Origin: an uncultured Bacilli bacterium | GTDB taxonomy: Bacteria > Bacillota_I > Bacilli_A > RF39 > UBA660 | Assembly: GCA_910577505.1 (NCBI GenBank) | Contig: CAJTLN010000001.1 | Location: forward strand, 518,947 to 582,946 | DNA length: 64,000 bases | Direction: 5' to 3' | Shown: positions 53,737 to 61,431 of the stretch, piece after piece | How positions within the stretch are numbered: position 1 is the first letter of the stretch | Layout: each line of letters opens with the position of its first letter | Position numbers and translations under genes: made by a program | The notes under the pieces: model-generated | The model's database searches: none | What the model saw: only the letters and a program-made list of their open reading frames with translations | Told to the model about the DNA's origin: nothing

Positions 53737-54666
53737 ATGAAAAAGATAGATATTAATAGCATAACAGAATCTCAAAAGTTTAAAAATATAATTAAAAATG
53801 AAAATATAAATGACGTATTTTTTACAATACTTCAAGATTTTGTAACACAATATTGTACTGAATATAATGAACAAAGAACATTAGCCTGTCAATTATTCAT
53901 ATACTATTTAAAATATCAAAAAAAATTAAATAATATAGACAATATATATGAGAAAACTTTATTAAATTTCGTTGGTTTCTTCTCATTATCAGAAAGTACA
54001 TATAGTTATTTATTATCTCAAAATATTAATTTAGATTATGAAGATACAGATATGTATGGAACACCAGTAATTTTAAGAAACTCACTAGCTCTAGGACTAA
54101 ATAATCCTAATTTAATGAGTCAATTTCTTGATTTATTAAAAAAAGAAAAAAATCCTGATAGTGAAAAATCCCAAATACAGTCATTTATCAATCCATATTA
54201 TGATTTATATACTGATACAGTTCATATGAACGTAATAGCAGGAAAAGTAGGAGAAGCTATTCACCAATTTGAAAACTCTGAATATTCTTTGTTCAATGGT
54301 GATATTGATAAATTTCTTGAATTACTTATGAAAGAAAAATCTATATCATTAGAATCAATTAATACAAGAGACATAATCTCTTCATTAATAAAAACTACTA
54401 GAGGAGCATTAATATCTAATGAATTAAAAAGATCTTTTATAAATACAATTATCTATAGTTCAAAAATAAGACTTTTAAATAAAGATGCATTAAGCGATTT
54501 ATCACTAATATTAACTGAAGATGAATATAATCGATTTATAACATATCTATTAGGCAAAATAAATTCTGGGGAAATATTAATATATAGAGTAGATAAAAAT
54601 ATCATTTCTCTAGATACATTAGACAATATATTACCAAAGAAATTAATGTATCCAGAAAACAAATAA
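53737..54666 (+). CDS. Unknown helical protein
   Basis: 309 residues, soluble and mainly helical by composition, Asn/Ile/Leu-rich. Segments such as NEQRTLACQLFIYYLKYQKK and TDMYGTPVILRNSLALGL show no motif known to me. It lies after the histidine phosphatase with a 45-base gap and RBS AGAGGGAT, and ends at a two-way terminator shared with a convergent gene. Function unknown. Confidence 0.65.
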   Translation: MKKIDINSITESQKFKNIIKNENINDVFFTILQDFVTQYCTEYNEQRTLACQLFIYYLKYQKKLNNIDNIYEKTLLNFVGFFSLSESTYSYLLSQNINLDYEDTDMYGTPVILRNSLALGLNNPNLMSQFLDLLKKEKNPDSEKSQIQSFINPYYDLYTDTVHMNVIAGKVGEAIHQFENSEYSLFNGDIDKFLELLMKEKSISLESINTRDIISSLIKTTRGALISNELKRSFINTIIYSSKIRLLNKDALSDLSLILTEDEYNRFITYLLGKINSGEILIYRVDKNIISLDTLDNILPKKLMYPENK

Positions 54667-54700
54667 AGATGATTATCTAAAAAGATAATCATCTATTTTT
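54667..54700. terminator. Two-way terminator
   Basis: AGATGATTATCT / AGATAATCATCT with AAAA loop, T run on the plus side; both convergent genes end here. Confidence 0.88.
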
Positions 54701-55153
54701 ATTAGCTTCCTTAATAGCTTCTTTTAATAACTCTTTTAAATCATTAAATGGTTTCTTATTATAATCTAATTCATATAACCAATCTAAATATTTAGTTTTA
54801 GGCGCACCATCAGGTCTACCATATATTACCTTATTAGAGTGTAACCAATAACCGAATTCAACATTCGTTGTAAATCCTGCCATATCTGGTAAACTTCTAG
54901 GTATCCAAAATAATATAACTGTAGCTTCAGTTAAACCAACACGTTCCCACATCGCTTGATCAACATAATCTTCTTTAGGTTTCCAAGTTGAATATTCAGG
55001 GACATAAACAACTCCATCAAATCCAAATTCTTCTAGTATTTCACAAGCTTCTGTTCTCCAAGATTTAGCATTTTCTCCTCTTGGCGTAGGACCAGCTAAA
55101 AATATCGACTTCCTTCCTTTAATAACTTCTTGATCTGAATAATTAATATTCAT
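54689..55153 (-). CDS. Nucleoside 2-deoxyribosyltransferase-like protein
   Basis: 154 residues matching the Nuc_deoxyrib_tr2 group. IFLAGPTPRGENAKSWRTEA holds the N-terminal loop. WERVGLTEATVILFWIPRSL and TNVEFGYWLHSNKVIYGRP hold the expected Asp/Glu-bearing segments, with Glu in NVEFG as likely nucleophile. Proteins of this type remodel or hydrolyse nucleoside N-glycosidic bonds; the true substrate here is unknown. It follows an HD-domain gene on the same strand (40-base gap). Confidence 0.85.
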   Translation of the reverse strand: MNINYSDQEVIKGRKSIFLAGPTPRGENAKSWRTEACEILEEFGFDGVVYVPEYSTWKPKEDYVDQAMWERVGLTEATVILFWIPRSLPDMAGFTTNVEFGYWLHSNKVIYGRPDGAPKTKYLDWLYELDYNKKPFNDLKELLKEAIKEANKNR

Positions 55154-55193
55154 ACTATCAACTCCTTATTATCTTAATTATAACATTAAATAA

Positions 55194-55823
55194 TTATAAA
55201 TTCTTAGCAAGTTCTTTTTCTCTTTCAATAAATTTATTCTTATCTTCAATTAAACTTTGCATATCATTTAAAAACTCTAAATACTTTTTATCAGGATAAT
55301 ACATTTTTGCATATCCACCTTTGCCATATTTAGAAGATAACTTCTTATATGAATATTCAATAATTTCATCTTGTGTAGGATTTTCTTGACTATGTTTATC
55401 TCTTTGAAATGTATATGATCTTTTTAACATATTATCAGCAGAAATCTCTCTATCAGCTGAAGAGACAATTTTACCATAAACACTTCTTGCCTCATATTCT
55501 AAACTAGCACGATGATCAATTATTGCTTCATATATAATTTGTCTTTCTTCTTCAGTAAAGAAATTCTTAATACTTTCATCATTCATAAAGTAAAGAGCAG
55601 ATAATTCTTCATGTCTATCTGGATTTTCTTTATAAGAAATATCGTGAAAAGCAGCAATTGTATAAACCATATCTAGATTAACCTCTAATTTAAATTCTTT
55701 TACAATTTCTAAGCTTCTATCAATAACTTGTCTAATATGGTCACACCCATGGCCACCAATATTATCTTTGTATGTTGTTAAAACATAATTATCAATATAA
55801 TTTTTTAATTCTTTATTTATCAT
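55194..55823 (-). CDS. HD-domain phosphohydrolase
   Basis: 209 residues from the ATG at 55823 (RBS GGTGAT); an ATG 12 bases upstream would remove that RBS. HD superfamily metal site: GGHGCDHIRQVID (H), AAFHDISYKENPDRHE (HD), IIDHRAS and SSADREIS (D). Enzymes of this group cleave phosphate esters of nucleotides; YedJ-like proteins are near relatives. It is divergent from the AraC gene and upstream of the deoxyribosyltransferase-like gene. Confidence 0.88.
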   Translation of the reverse strand: MINKELKNYIDNYVLTTYKDNIGGHGCDHIRQVIDRSLEIVKEFKLEVNLDMVYTIAAFHDISYKENPDRHEELSALYFMNDESIKNFFTEEERQIIYEAIIDHRASLEYEARSVYGKIVSSADREISADNMLKRSYTFQRDKHSQENPTQDEIIEYSYKKLSSKYGKGGYAKMYYPDKKYLEFLNDMQSLIEDKNKFIEREKELAKNL

Positions 55824-55878
55824 TTTATCACCCATAAAAATTATAACATCAATAAATGAAAAGTACTATCAACAAATA

Positions 55879-55887
55879 TGATATAAT
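55879..55887 (+). promoter_or_regulatory. Extended -10 promoter of the AraC gene
   Basis: TGATATAAT at 55879-55887, 17 bases before the ATG at 55905. Confidence 0.55.
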
Positions 55888-55904
55888 TCTAATAGGTGAT
55901 TACT

Positions 55905-56714
55905 ATGAATATTTATAAAGCTCTAAATGAAATTACAGAATATATCGATAGCCATTTAGAAGAAAAAATTGATTATGAAATATTAGCTCGTATGTTAGGA
56001 GTTAATTCTTATACTATGCAAAGAATATTTTCTTTACTAACTAATATCTCTTTATCAGATTATATTCGCAAACGTCGTCTTTCTGTATCAGGCGAAGACT
56101 TATGTAACAATCCATCATTAAAAGTTATGGATATTGCAATTAAATATTGTTATGATAATGCAACATCATTTTCGCGTGCTTTTGAACAATTTCATGGTAT
56201 AAAACCTAGTCAAATAACAAAAGAGAATAAACTTAAAATATTCCCTCGTATTATATTTGAAGAAAAGAATGAGATTAAAGAACCAATAAGTTATGAAATA
56301 GTAGAATTAGATGAATTAATTCTTTATGGAACTTATATTAAGACCGATAATGATCACATCGAAAACGATGCTCCAAGATTCTTTGCAGAAGTTGAACAAA
56401 AAAATATTAGCAAATATGGTGAAATAACATATGGTATGGTAACTTATGAAGAAAGCATTGAAGAATGCCATGAAAAAACAAATGCTTACTGGGTTTTATA
56501 TAATAAAGAGATTCCCGAATTAAAGCGTGTTGTAATACCTAAAAGTAAATGGTTATTATTTAGAATAAACTCTCAAGAAGCCAAAGATATTCATGATATG
56601 TCTCAACAATTTTATCTTGAATTTTTACCAAGTTGTAAATACAATTTATCGCAACTTCCAGAATTAGAATATTATCATGATAATGTAACTGACTTTCTTG
56701 TACCAATTAATTAA
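55905..56714 (+). CDS. AraC-family regulator with GyrI-like effector domain
   Basis: 269 residues from the ATG at 55905 after AGGTGAT. The N-terminal 105 residues hold two helix-turn-helix units (ILARMLGVNSYTMQRIFSLL, then MDIAIKYCYDNATSFSRAFEQ with HGIKPSQI). The C-terminal part (about 115-269) is a GyrI/Rob-type ligand-binding domain (ISYEIVELDELILYGTYIKT, EFLPSCKYN). Such regulators often respond to drugs or hydrophobic ligands. Target genes unknown; it is divergent from the HD gene. Confidence 0.9.
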   Translation: MNIYKALNEITEYIDSHLEEKIDYEILARMLGVNSYTMQRIFSLLTNISLSDYIRKRRLSVSGEDLCNNPSLKVMDIAIKYCYDNATSFSRAFEQFHGIKPSQITKENKLKIFPRIIFEEKNEIKEPISYEIVELDELILYGTYIKTDNDHIENDAPRFFAEVEQKNISKYGEITYGMVTYEESIEECHEKTNAYWVLYNKEIPELKRVVIPKSKWLLFRINSQEAKDIHDMSQQFYLEFLPSCKYNLSQLPELEYYHDNVTDFLVPIN

Positions 56715-56752
56715 ACTGACAAAACTGGTAACAAAAATGTCAGTTTTTTTTA
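56713..56752 (+). terminator. Terminator
   Basis: AAACTGACA / TGTCAGTTT with a 16-base loop and T8. Confidence 0.85.
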
Positions 56753-56792
56753 TTGCTTTTCTGTTATATTACCTTTCAAGGAGATGATTGTG

Positions 56793-58646
56793 ATGAAGTT
56801 TAGGGGTTATTCATCAGAAATCTATTTAACAAAAAAATTTATTATGAAAGAGGAATGGTTAAAACTAATAAACATAATTTCAACTTATAATGGATTACTT
56901 AGTAAATGGAGTATAACTATTACAATAGATTCAAATAAAATAAGATATTTTATAAATACTAAATGTAAATTACCACCATCAATAAATAATTTAAATTCAT
57001 ATCTTTTAAAAGGAACAGAAAAAATTATCATACCAGAACACTACACAACATTACCATCATACTTTCCAATAGGAAGTAACTTATTTGATATTATTAATTA
57101 TTGTGAAATTAAAAATATTGGTAATTTAAAATATGTAAACATTACATTTCGCAAATTAACAGAAGATAAATTTATATCCAATGTAAATCTATACATTGAT
57201 TATAAAAGTAAATTATTAAAAACCAAGATGATTTTTGGTCTTCCTGCTAACGTTTTAAGTGTTGATTATGAAAGTAATAAAAGATTCTCATATAAAAGTG
57301 TTCCTAAATATTTAGATATAAACAAAGCTCTACATATGTTAAAAACTGATGAACCAAATAGTTTGCTAAAAGTTGATACATTTCCATATTTTGAAACAGA
57401 TTTCTATATTACAGAAAAAAGTTTCGACTTTGCCAAGCATTCACTAGTCTTAGGTTCATCTGGTTGTGGCAAATCTAAATTTTTAAGTCTTCTTATTAAT
57501 AACATAAAAAATAACAATAAAGGTAATTATAAAGTAGTAATGATTGATCCACATGCTGCTATAGAATCAGACATTGGTGGCTTAGGTTCAACTATAGACT
57601 TTAAAACATTAGAAGATAGTATTGATTTATTTGCATCAACTAGTAAAGATTTAGTAGCATCCACTGAACTTACTTTAGAACTATTTAAATCATTAATAAG
57701 TGATCAATATAATTCTAAATTAGAAAGAGTACTAAGACATGCTATATATCTTTTATTAACTAATAAATCTTTTAATTTTACTAACTTAAAAAAAGTCATA
57801 TTAGATTTAGAATATCGTAATCAATTAATAAGAGATTTAAAAAGAATTGTACCAGTAAGTATTATTGATTTCTTTTTACAGGACTTTAATGACTTAAAAA
57901 CTAAGTCTTATGGCGAAGCAATCTCTCCAATTATTGCTTTCATAGATGAAATGGAAATGTTACCAGTATTTAATGAAACAAATATCCATAATACTTTAAG
58001 TGATTCTATAAAAAATAATTACTTAACTTTATTTTCTTTAAATCGTACTATTCTAGGAGATAAAGTAACTAAAACTATTTCTGGTCTTATCATGCAACAG
58101 TTATTAACAATCATCCAGAGTCAGCAAATAAATGAACATATTATCTTTATTATAGATGAAGTAGCAGTAGTAGAAAATCCTATTCTTTGTCGTTTTTTAT
58201 CAGAAGCTCGTAAGTATAATTTATCTTTAATTTTAGCAGGACAATATTTTAACCAAATATCAAATAAGCTAAAAGAAGCTATCTTTGCTAACATTATAAA
58301 TTATTATATATTTAGAGTTTCCAGAATGGATGCTAACTTACTTGTTGATAATTTAGATATAAAAATACCAATTGATGACACAAAAGAAACAAAAATAAAA
58401 CTTTTAAGTAATTTAAATAATCGTGAGTGTGTTGTAAGAGTAAGTAATAATGATATTTTAATTCCATCATTTAAAGCCAGTACTATAAATTTTACAAGTA
58501 TTCCGCGAACTACAAAGGAAATAGCTATTAAACCATCTATACCAAAAATAGAAAATAAAACTTCTAAAACAAACTTTACAATAACTAATAATATAAATTT
58601 AAATGATATTTTAAAATTAAATTCAACAAATAGAAAGGTAAATTAA
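56793..58646 (+). CDS. HerA/VirD4-like P-loop ATPase
   Basis: 617 residues from the ATG at 56793, nine bases after AAGGAG. The N-terminal 200 residues form a mixed domain without membrane helices. The motor follows: Walker A LGSSGCGKSKF (about 220-230), VVMIDPHAAIESDIGG (HerA/DUF87-type strand with Asp-Pro-His), and Walker B HIIFIIDEVAVVENP (about 450). LSLILAGQYFNQI is a sensor-like strand with Gln. This fits the HerA-FtsK group used in DNA export, phage packaging or repair. Together with the next gene (one-base gap) it forms a two-gene unit. Substrate unknown. Confidence 0.82.
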   Translation: MKFRGYSSEIYLTKKFIMKEEWLKLINIISTYNGLLSKWSITITIDSNKIRYFINTKCKLPPSINNLNSYLLKGTEKIIIPEHYTTLPSYFPIGSNLFDIINYCEIKNIGNLKYVNITFRKLTEDKFISNVNLYIDYKSKLLKTKMIFGLPANVLSVDYESNKRFSYKSVPKYLDINKALHMLKTDEPNSLLKVDTFPYFETDFYITEKSFDFAKHSLVLGSSGCGKSKFLSLLINNIKNNNKGNYKVVMIDPHAAIESDIGGLGSTIDFKTLEDSIDLFASTSKDLVASTELTLELFKSLISDQYNSKLERVLRHAIYLLLTNKSFNFTNLKKVILDLEYRNQLIRDLKRIVPVSIIDFFLQDFNDLKTKSYGEAISPIIAFIDEMEMLPVFNETNIHNTLSDSIKNNYLTLFSLNRTILGDKVTKTISGLIMQQLLTIIQSQQINEHIIFIIDEVAVVENPILCRFLSEARKYNLSLILAGQYFNQISNKLKEAIFANIINYYIFRVSRMDANLLVDNLDIKIPIDDTKETKIKLLSNLNNRECVVRVSNNDILIPSFKASTINFTSIPRTTKEIAIKPSIPKIENKTSKTNFTITNNINLNDILKLNSTNRKVN

Positions 58647-58647
58647 T

Positions 58648-59346
58648 ATGAATGATAACAAAGCAATGGACATAATTAATAAAATATTTAAAAATGTTTT
58701 TGAACTGAACTGTCCTTACAAGATAGATGAAGTACTAGAAAAGTTTGCTTTTGATATAAAGCTTCCTAAACAAGTACTTGATTCAACCACTAATGAAGAA
58801 ACCTGGGCCGATTCAATCAGTAGTGGCAGATTTATTACTTTAGAAAATATGGAAAAAAGAGATACTTCTGTAGGATGGATGCTAAATCGTCAAGAAATTA
58901 ACAATTTACAAGATTTAATAAACATTTGGAATAGTATAAACTTAACAACTACAGAGAGAGTATATGATTCTATAAATGTTGCTAAAAGTGATACTATTTA
59001 TAGTTGCCAAAATGTGTATCGTTCAACAGATTGTAATAATTGTAAAAATATTGTATTTTGTGATTCTTGCGTTAATAGTGAATATTTAATTGCTTCTCAA
59101 AGATCTAATACTACTGCCTTTTGTATTAGAACAGACGATTCAAAAGATTGTAGTAATTCTTATAATGTTATATGCTCAAATAAAATAAGTAATTCATTTT
59201 TTATTCAAGACTGCTTTAATTTATATGAATGTATGTTTTGTTCCCATATAGCAAATAAAAGATTTTGTATTGCCAATATGCAATTTGAAGAAAAAGAATA
59301 CTTTGAAATCAAGAAAATGATAATAGAATGGATTCTAAATTCATAA
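58648..59346 (+). CDS. Cysteine-ladder repeat protein, partner of the HerA-like ATPase
   Basis: 232 residues. From about 105 to 210 the chain has short repeats of roughly 6-12 residues with Cys, Ser and Asn at fixed places: CQNVYRSTDCNNCKNIVFC, DSCVNSEYLIASQRS, DCSNSYNVICSNK. It ends in ANKRFCIANMQFEEKEYFEI. The repeats suggest a beta-helix with stacked cysteines. A very similar ending (NKQYCILNKQYxKEEY) is known to me from uncharacterised Cys-rich proteins of CPR bacteria. It starts one base after the ATPase gene. Metal binding is possible. Function unknown. Confidence 0.7.
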   Translation: MNDNKAMDIINKIFKNVFELNCPYKIDEVLEKFAFDIKLPKQVLDSTTNEETWADSISSGRFITLENMEKRDTSVGWMLNRQEINNLQDLINIWNSINLTTTERVYDSINVAKSDTIYSCQNVYRSTDCNNCKNIVFCDSCVNSEYLIASQRSNTTAFCIRTDDSKDCSNSYNVICSNKISNSFFIQDCFNLYECMFCSHIANKRFCIANMQFEEKEYFEIKKMIIEWILNS

Positions 59347-59438
59347 AATTTGAAAAAAAATTACTATTTTCCAAAATTCGACATTTTCCGACAAATGGAT
59401 ATGTAATAATCTAATCATAGAAGAAAGGAAGAATTAAA

Positions 59439-59648
59439 ATGGAAAGTAAAGTAAAATGGTTTAATAACGAGAAAGGGTATGGATTTATTGAATATAAAGA
59501 AAACGAAGACATCTTCGTACACTATTCAGCAATCCTACATGATGGTTATAAAACCTTAAATCAAGGAGACAATGTATATTTTGATTTAATCGAAACAGAC
59601 AAAGGTTTCCAAGCAAGAAATGTTCAAACATTAAATAATTTAGCATAA
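59439..59648 (+). CDS. csp: Cold shock protein
   Basis: 69 residues, a complete cold shock domain: VKWFNNEKGYGFIE (RNP1), EDIFVHYSAI (RNP2). Single-stranded RNA/DNA-binding chaperone. RBS GAAAGGAAG. A terminator follows. Confidence 0.97.
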   Translation: MESKVKWFNNEKGYGFIEYKENEDIFVHYSAILHDGYKTLNQGDNVYFDLIETDKGFQARNVQTLNNLA

Positions 59649-59667
59649 AACTAAATTTAATATAAAC

Positions 59668-59698
59668 AAAAATACTATAAGCGCTTATAGTATTTTTT
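59668..59698 (+). terminator. Terminator of the cold shock gene
   Basis: Perfect 15-bp inverted repeat AAAAATACTATAAGC / GCTTATAGTATTTTT, T run. Confidence 0.88.
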
Positions 59699-59715
59699 AT
59701 TTTATTAAAATATTT

Positions 59716-59744
59716 TTGACAAATTTAAAATTTCGTATTATTAT
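59716..59744 (+). promoter_or_regulatory. Promoter of the his-leader operon
   Basis: TTGACA at 59716-59721, 17-base spacer, TATTAT at 59739-59744. Places the transcript start near 59751. Confidence 0.8.
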
Positions 59745-59767
59745 AAAATCACGAAAGGGAGATTACT

Positions 59768-59833
59768 ATGTTAAAAACGATAATAAGTAAATTACATCAT
59801 CATAATAATCTGCACTTGTTAATACGACATTAA
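59768..59833 (+). CDS. Histidine-rich leader peptide of the hisS operon
   Basis: A 21-residue peptide with His at positions 10, 11, 12, 16 and 21 (core KLHHHNNLHLLIRH). It has a good RBS (GGGAG) and a promoter just upstream, and is followed by a terminator and a hisS operon. Five His in 21 residues, three of them in a row, is what a transcription attenuator needs: ribosomes stall when charged tRNA-His is short. The peptide has no other evident use. Confidence 0.8.
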   Translation: MLKTIISKLHHHNNLHLLIRH

Positions 59834-59927
59834 AATTGTTGTAGGTACAAGTGCTATTTGTGGTGCTTGTATTTACTTAAGATATATTACTTAAAGCTAT
59901 ACAGGTACTATGCTGTATAGCTTTTTT
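59812..59927 (+). promoter_or_regulatory. Attenuator of the hisS operon
   Basis: Segment A GCACTTGT (59812-59819, overlapping the fourth His codon) pairs with B ACAAGTGC (59847-59854). B can instead pair with C GTGCTTGT (59863-59870, with two G-T pairs). An intrinsic terminator follows: AAAGCTATACAG / CTGTATAGCTTT (59893-59924) with T run. A stalled ribosome at the His triplet would cover A and free B. How B:C affects the terminator is not resolved by eye; a pairing of CTTAA (59876-59880) with the terminator's 5' foot is possible. Confidence 0.65.
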
Positions 59928-59957
59928 ATAATTAAAAATAAGAAAGAGGATTATTAT

Positions 59958-60894
59958 ATGAAAACAATAAATGAAGGAATAGTTTTTAGTGATGATATCA
60001 AGATTATTCTAGATGGCAATAATGCTTTAAATTTTAATTACCAAGAAAATGGTTTAATATTACCAAATCAAAATACAATAAGTTATTTAAGAGAAGACTT
60101 TTTAAAAGAAACAAAAAGTATTTTTAATAATAAAGTGACTATTATTACAGAAGAACAAATGCTAGAAGGACTTAATAGTTCTTTAAGAGATGTTTATATG
60201 GTGTATCCCCATTGTTTCTCTAGATAAAATATATTTAAGTATTGATAATGAAAACATTTTATTTCTAGATTGTACTAGATTAGATGGTTCTAAAGAATTA
60301 GTCTCGAGAAATGGTACAAATACCTTTAATTCAGTTACACTACAAATACAAAGTATATCTAAATATCTTTTAGATAGAGGAATAAAAAATATTATTCTAG
60401 CAGATGATGTTGTTTTTAGCGGTTCTGTATTACGTACCGTTATCAATCTTTTCAAAGAACAGAACATTGAAGTTATTGGAATAAGGAGTGCAATATCAAC
60501 TAGTTCTTCGTATCAGTTATTTAATGAAATTTTACCACTAGGACTTAAATGTGGATATTTAATGAGTGAACAAGTAATAGATCAAATATGTGAAAGAGAT
60601 TTCTACTTTGGTATTGCAGGATCAGGTATTTCAACTATCGGAATTGATAAAACAATTTATAAAGCTCCTTATTTTATTCCCTATGGTGATCCCGTTGCCC
60701 GTGCATCAATTCCCCAAAAAGATCAAATAACCTTTTCTAAGAATTGTTTAGCTAGAAGTATTATACTTTGGGAAGAGATAGAAAGATTATCAAAAAGAAA
60801 AATTTTAATTAAAGACTTACCAGAAAAAATTGCAAATACCAATGAATATGACGGAGTTATAAAAACATTAAAAAAGGAGTGGAAAAGAATATGA
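59958..60894 (+). pseudogene. Phosphoribosyltransferase-like gene split by a +1 frame change
   Basis: Frame 1 runs 59958-60227 (89 residues, RBS AAGAGGA). Frame 2 (60190-60894) carries LDKIYLSIDNENILFLDCT, then the PRTase motif KNIILADDVVFSGSVLRTVI, and ends overlapping the next gene by ATGA. Reading frame 1 up to TATCCC at 60204-60209 and skipping one C of the CCCC (60207-60210) gives a smooth DVYMVYPIVSLDKIYLS, about 311 residues in all. So this is one gene with an extra C, a sequencing error, or a +1 frameshift site; frame 2 could also start at its own ATG 60190. It is under the His attenuator. Substrate unknown. Confidence 0.7.
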
Positions 60895-61430
60895 GAAAAT
60901 TACAAATCGGAATTATGGGGTCAGCTGCTGACCTAAACTACTGTAAAGAAGCAGAAGATTTCGCCAAAGAGTTAGGGCGTTTAATTGCTGAGAGTGGCAA
61001 TATTTTAGTATATGGAGCCGAAAAAGAATATAGTTCATTATCAACAAATGCAGCTATTGAATCAAGTAAGAATGGCGGTATAACTGTTGGAATTACCTAT
61101 GGAAAAGAAGGAAATATTTATGGTGATTTTAGACCGACTGTCTTAATTCCATGCGGTTTAGAATTAGGTGGAGGAAGAGAATTTACTTTGATTTTATCAT
61201 GTGACGTTATCATAGCTATAAGTGGTGGATCTGGTACTTTAACCGAAATGGCTATTGCATACCAAGCAAATATTCCTATTATAACTGTTGATAAATTTGG
61301 TGGTTGGGCAAGAAAATTATCAAATAAATACATCGATGATCGTGAAAGATTAAAATGTCTAAGTGCTAAGACTCCAAAAGAAGCACTAACCAAAGCAATA
61401 AAAACAATAGAAGAAAGAGAGTGTAAATAA
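60891..61430 (+). CDS. SLOG/LOG-family Rossmann protein (TIGR00725-like)
   Basis: 179 residues from the ATG at 60891 (ATGA overlap with the gene before; RBS AAGGAG). GIMGSAADLNYCKEAEDFA, LVYGAEKEYSS and ISGGSGTLTEMAIAYQ show the nucleotide-binding Rossmann fold of the LOG/SLOG group (PGGxGTxxE-like motif with GGSGTLTE). LOG enzymes remove ribose-phosphate from nucleotides; TIGR00725 relatives are uncharacterised. Pairing with a PRTase-like gene suggests a ribosyl-phosphate reaction, and the His leader suggests a link to His or tRNA-His supply (inference). Confidence 0.85.
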   Translation: MRKLQIGIMGSAADLNYCKEAEDFAKELGRLIAESGNILVYGAEKEYSSLSTNAAIESSKNGGITVGITYGKEGNIYGDFRPTVLIPCGLELGGGREFTLILSCDVIIAISGGSGTLTEMAIAYQANIPIITVDKFGGWARKLSNKYIDDRERLKCLSAKTPKEALTKAIKTIEERECK

Positions 61431-61431
61431 T

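Noticed and set aside
59751..59927. T-box riboswitch ahead of the hisS unit
   Set aside because: No GGTACC-type T-box core or stem I motifs; the His-rich ORF and paired segments fit a leader-peptide attenuator instead.
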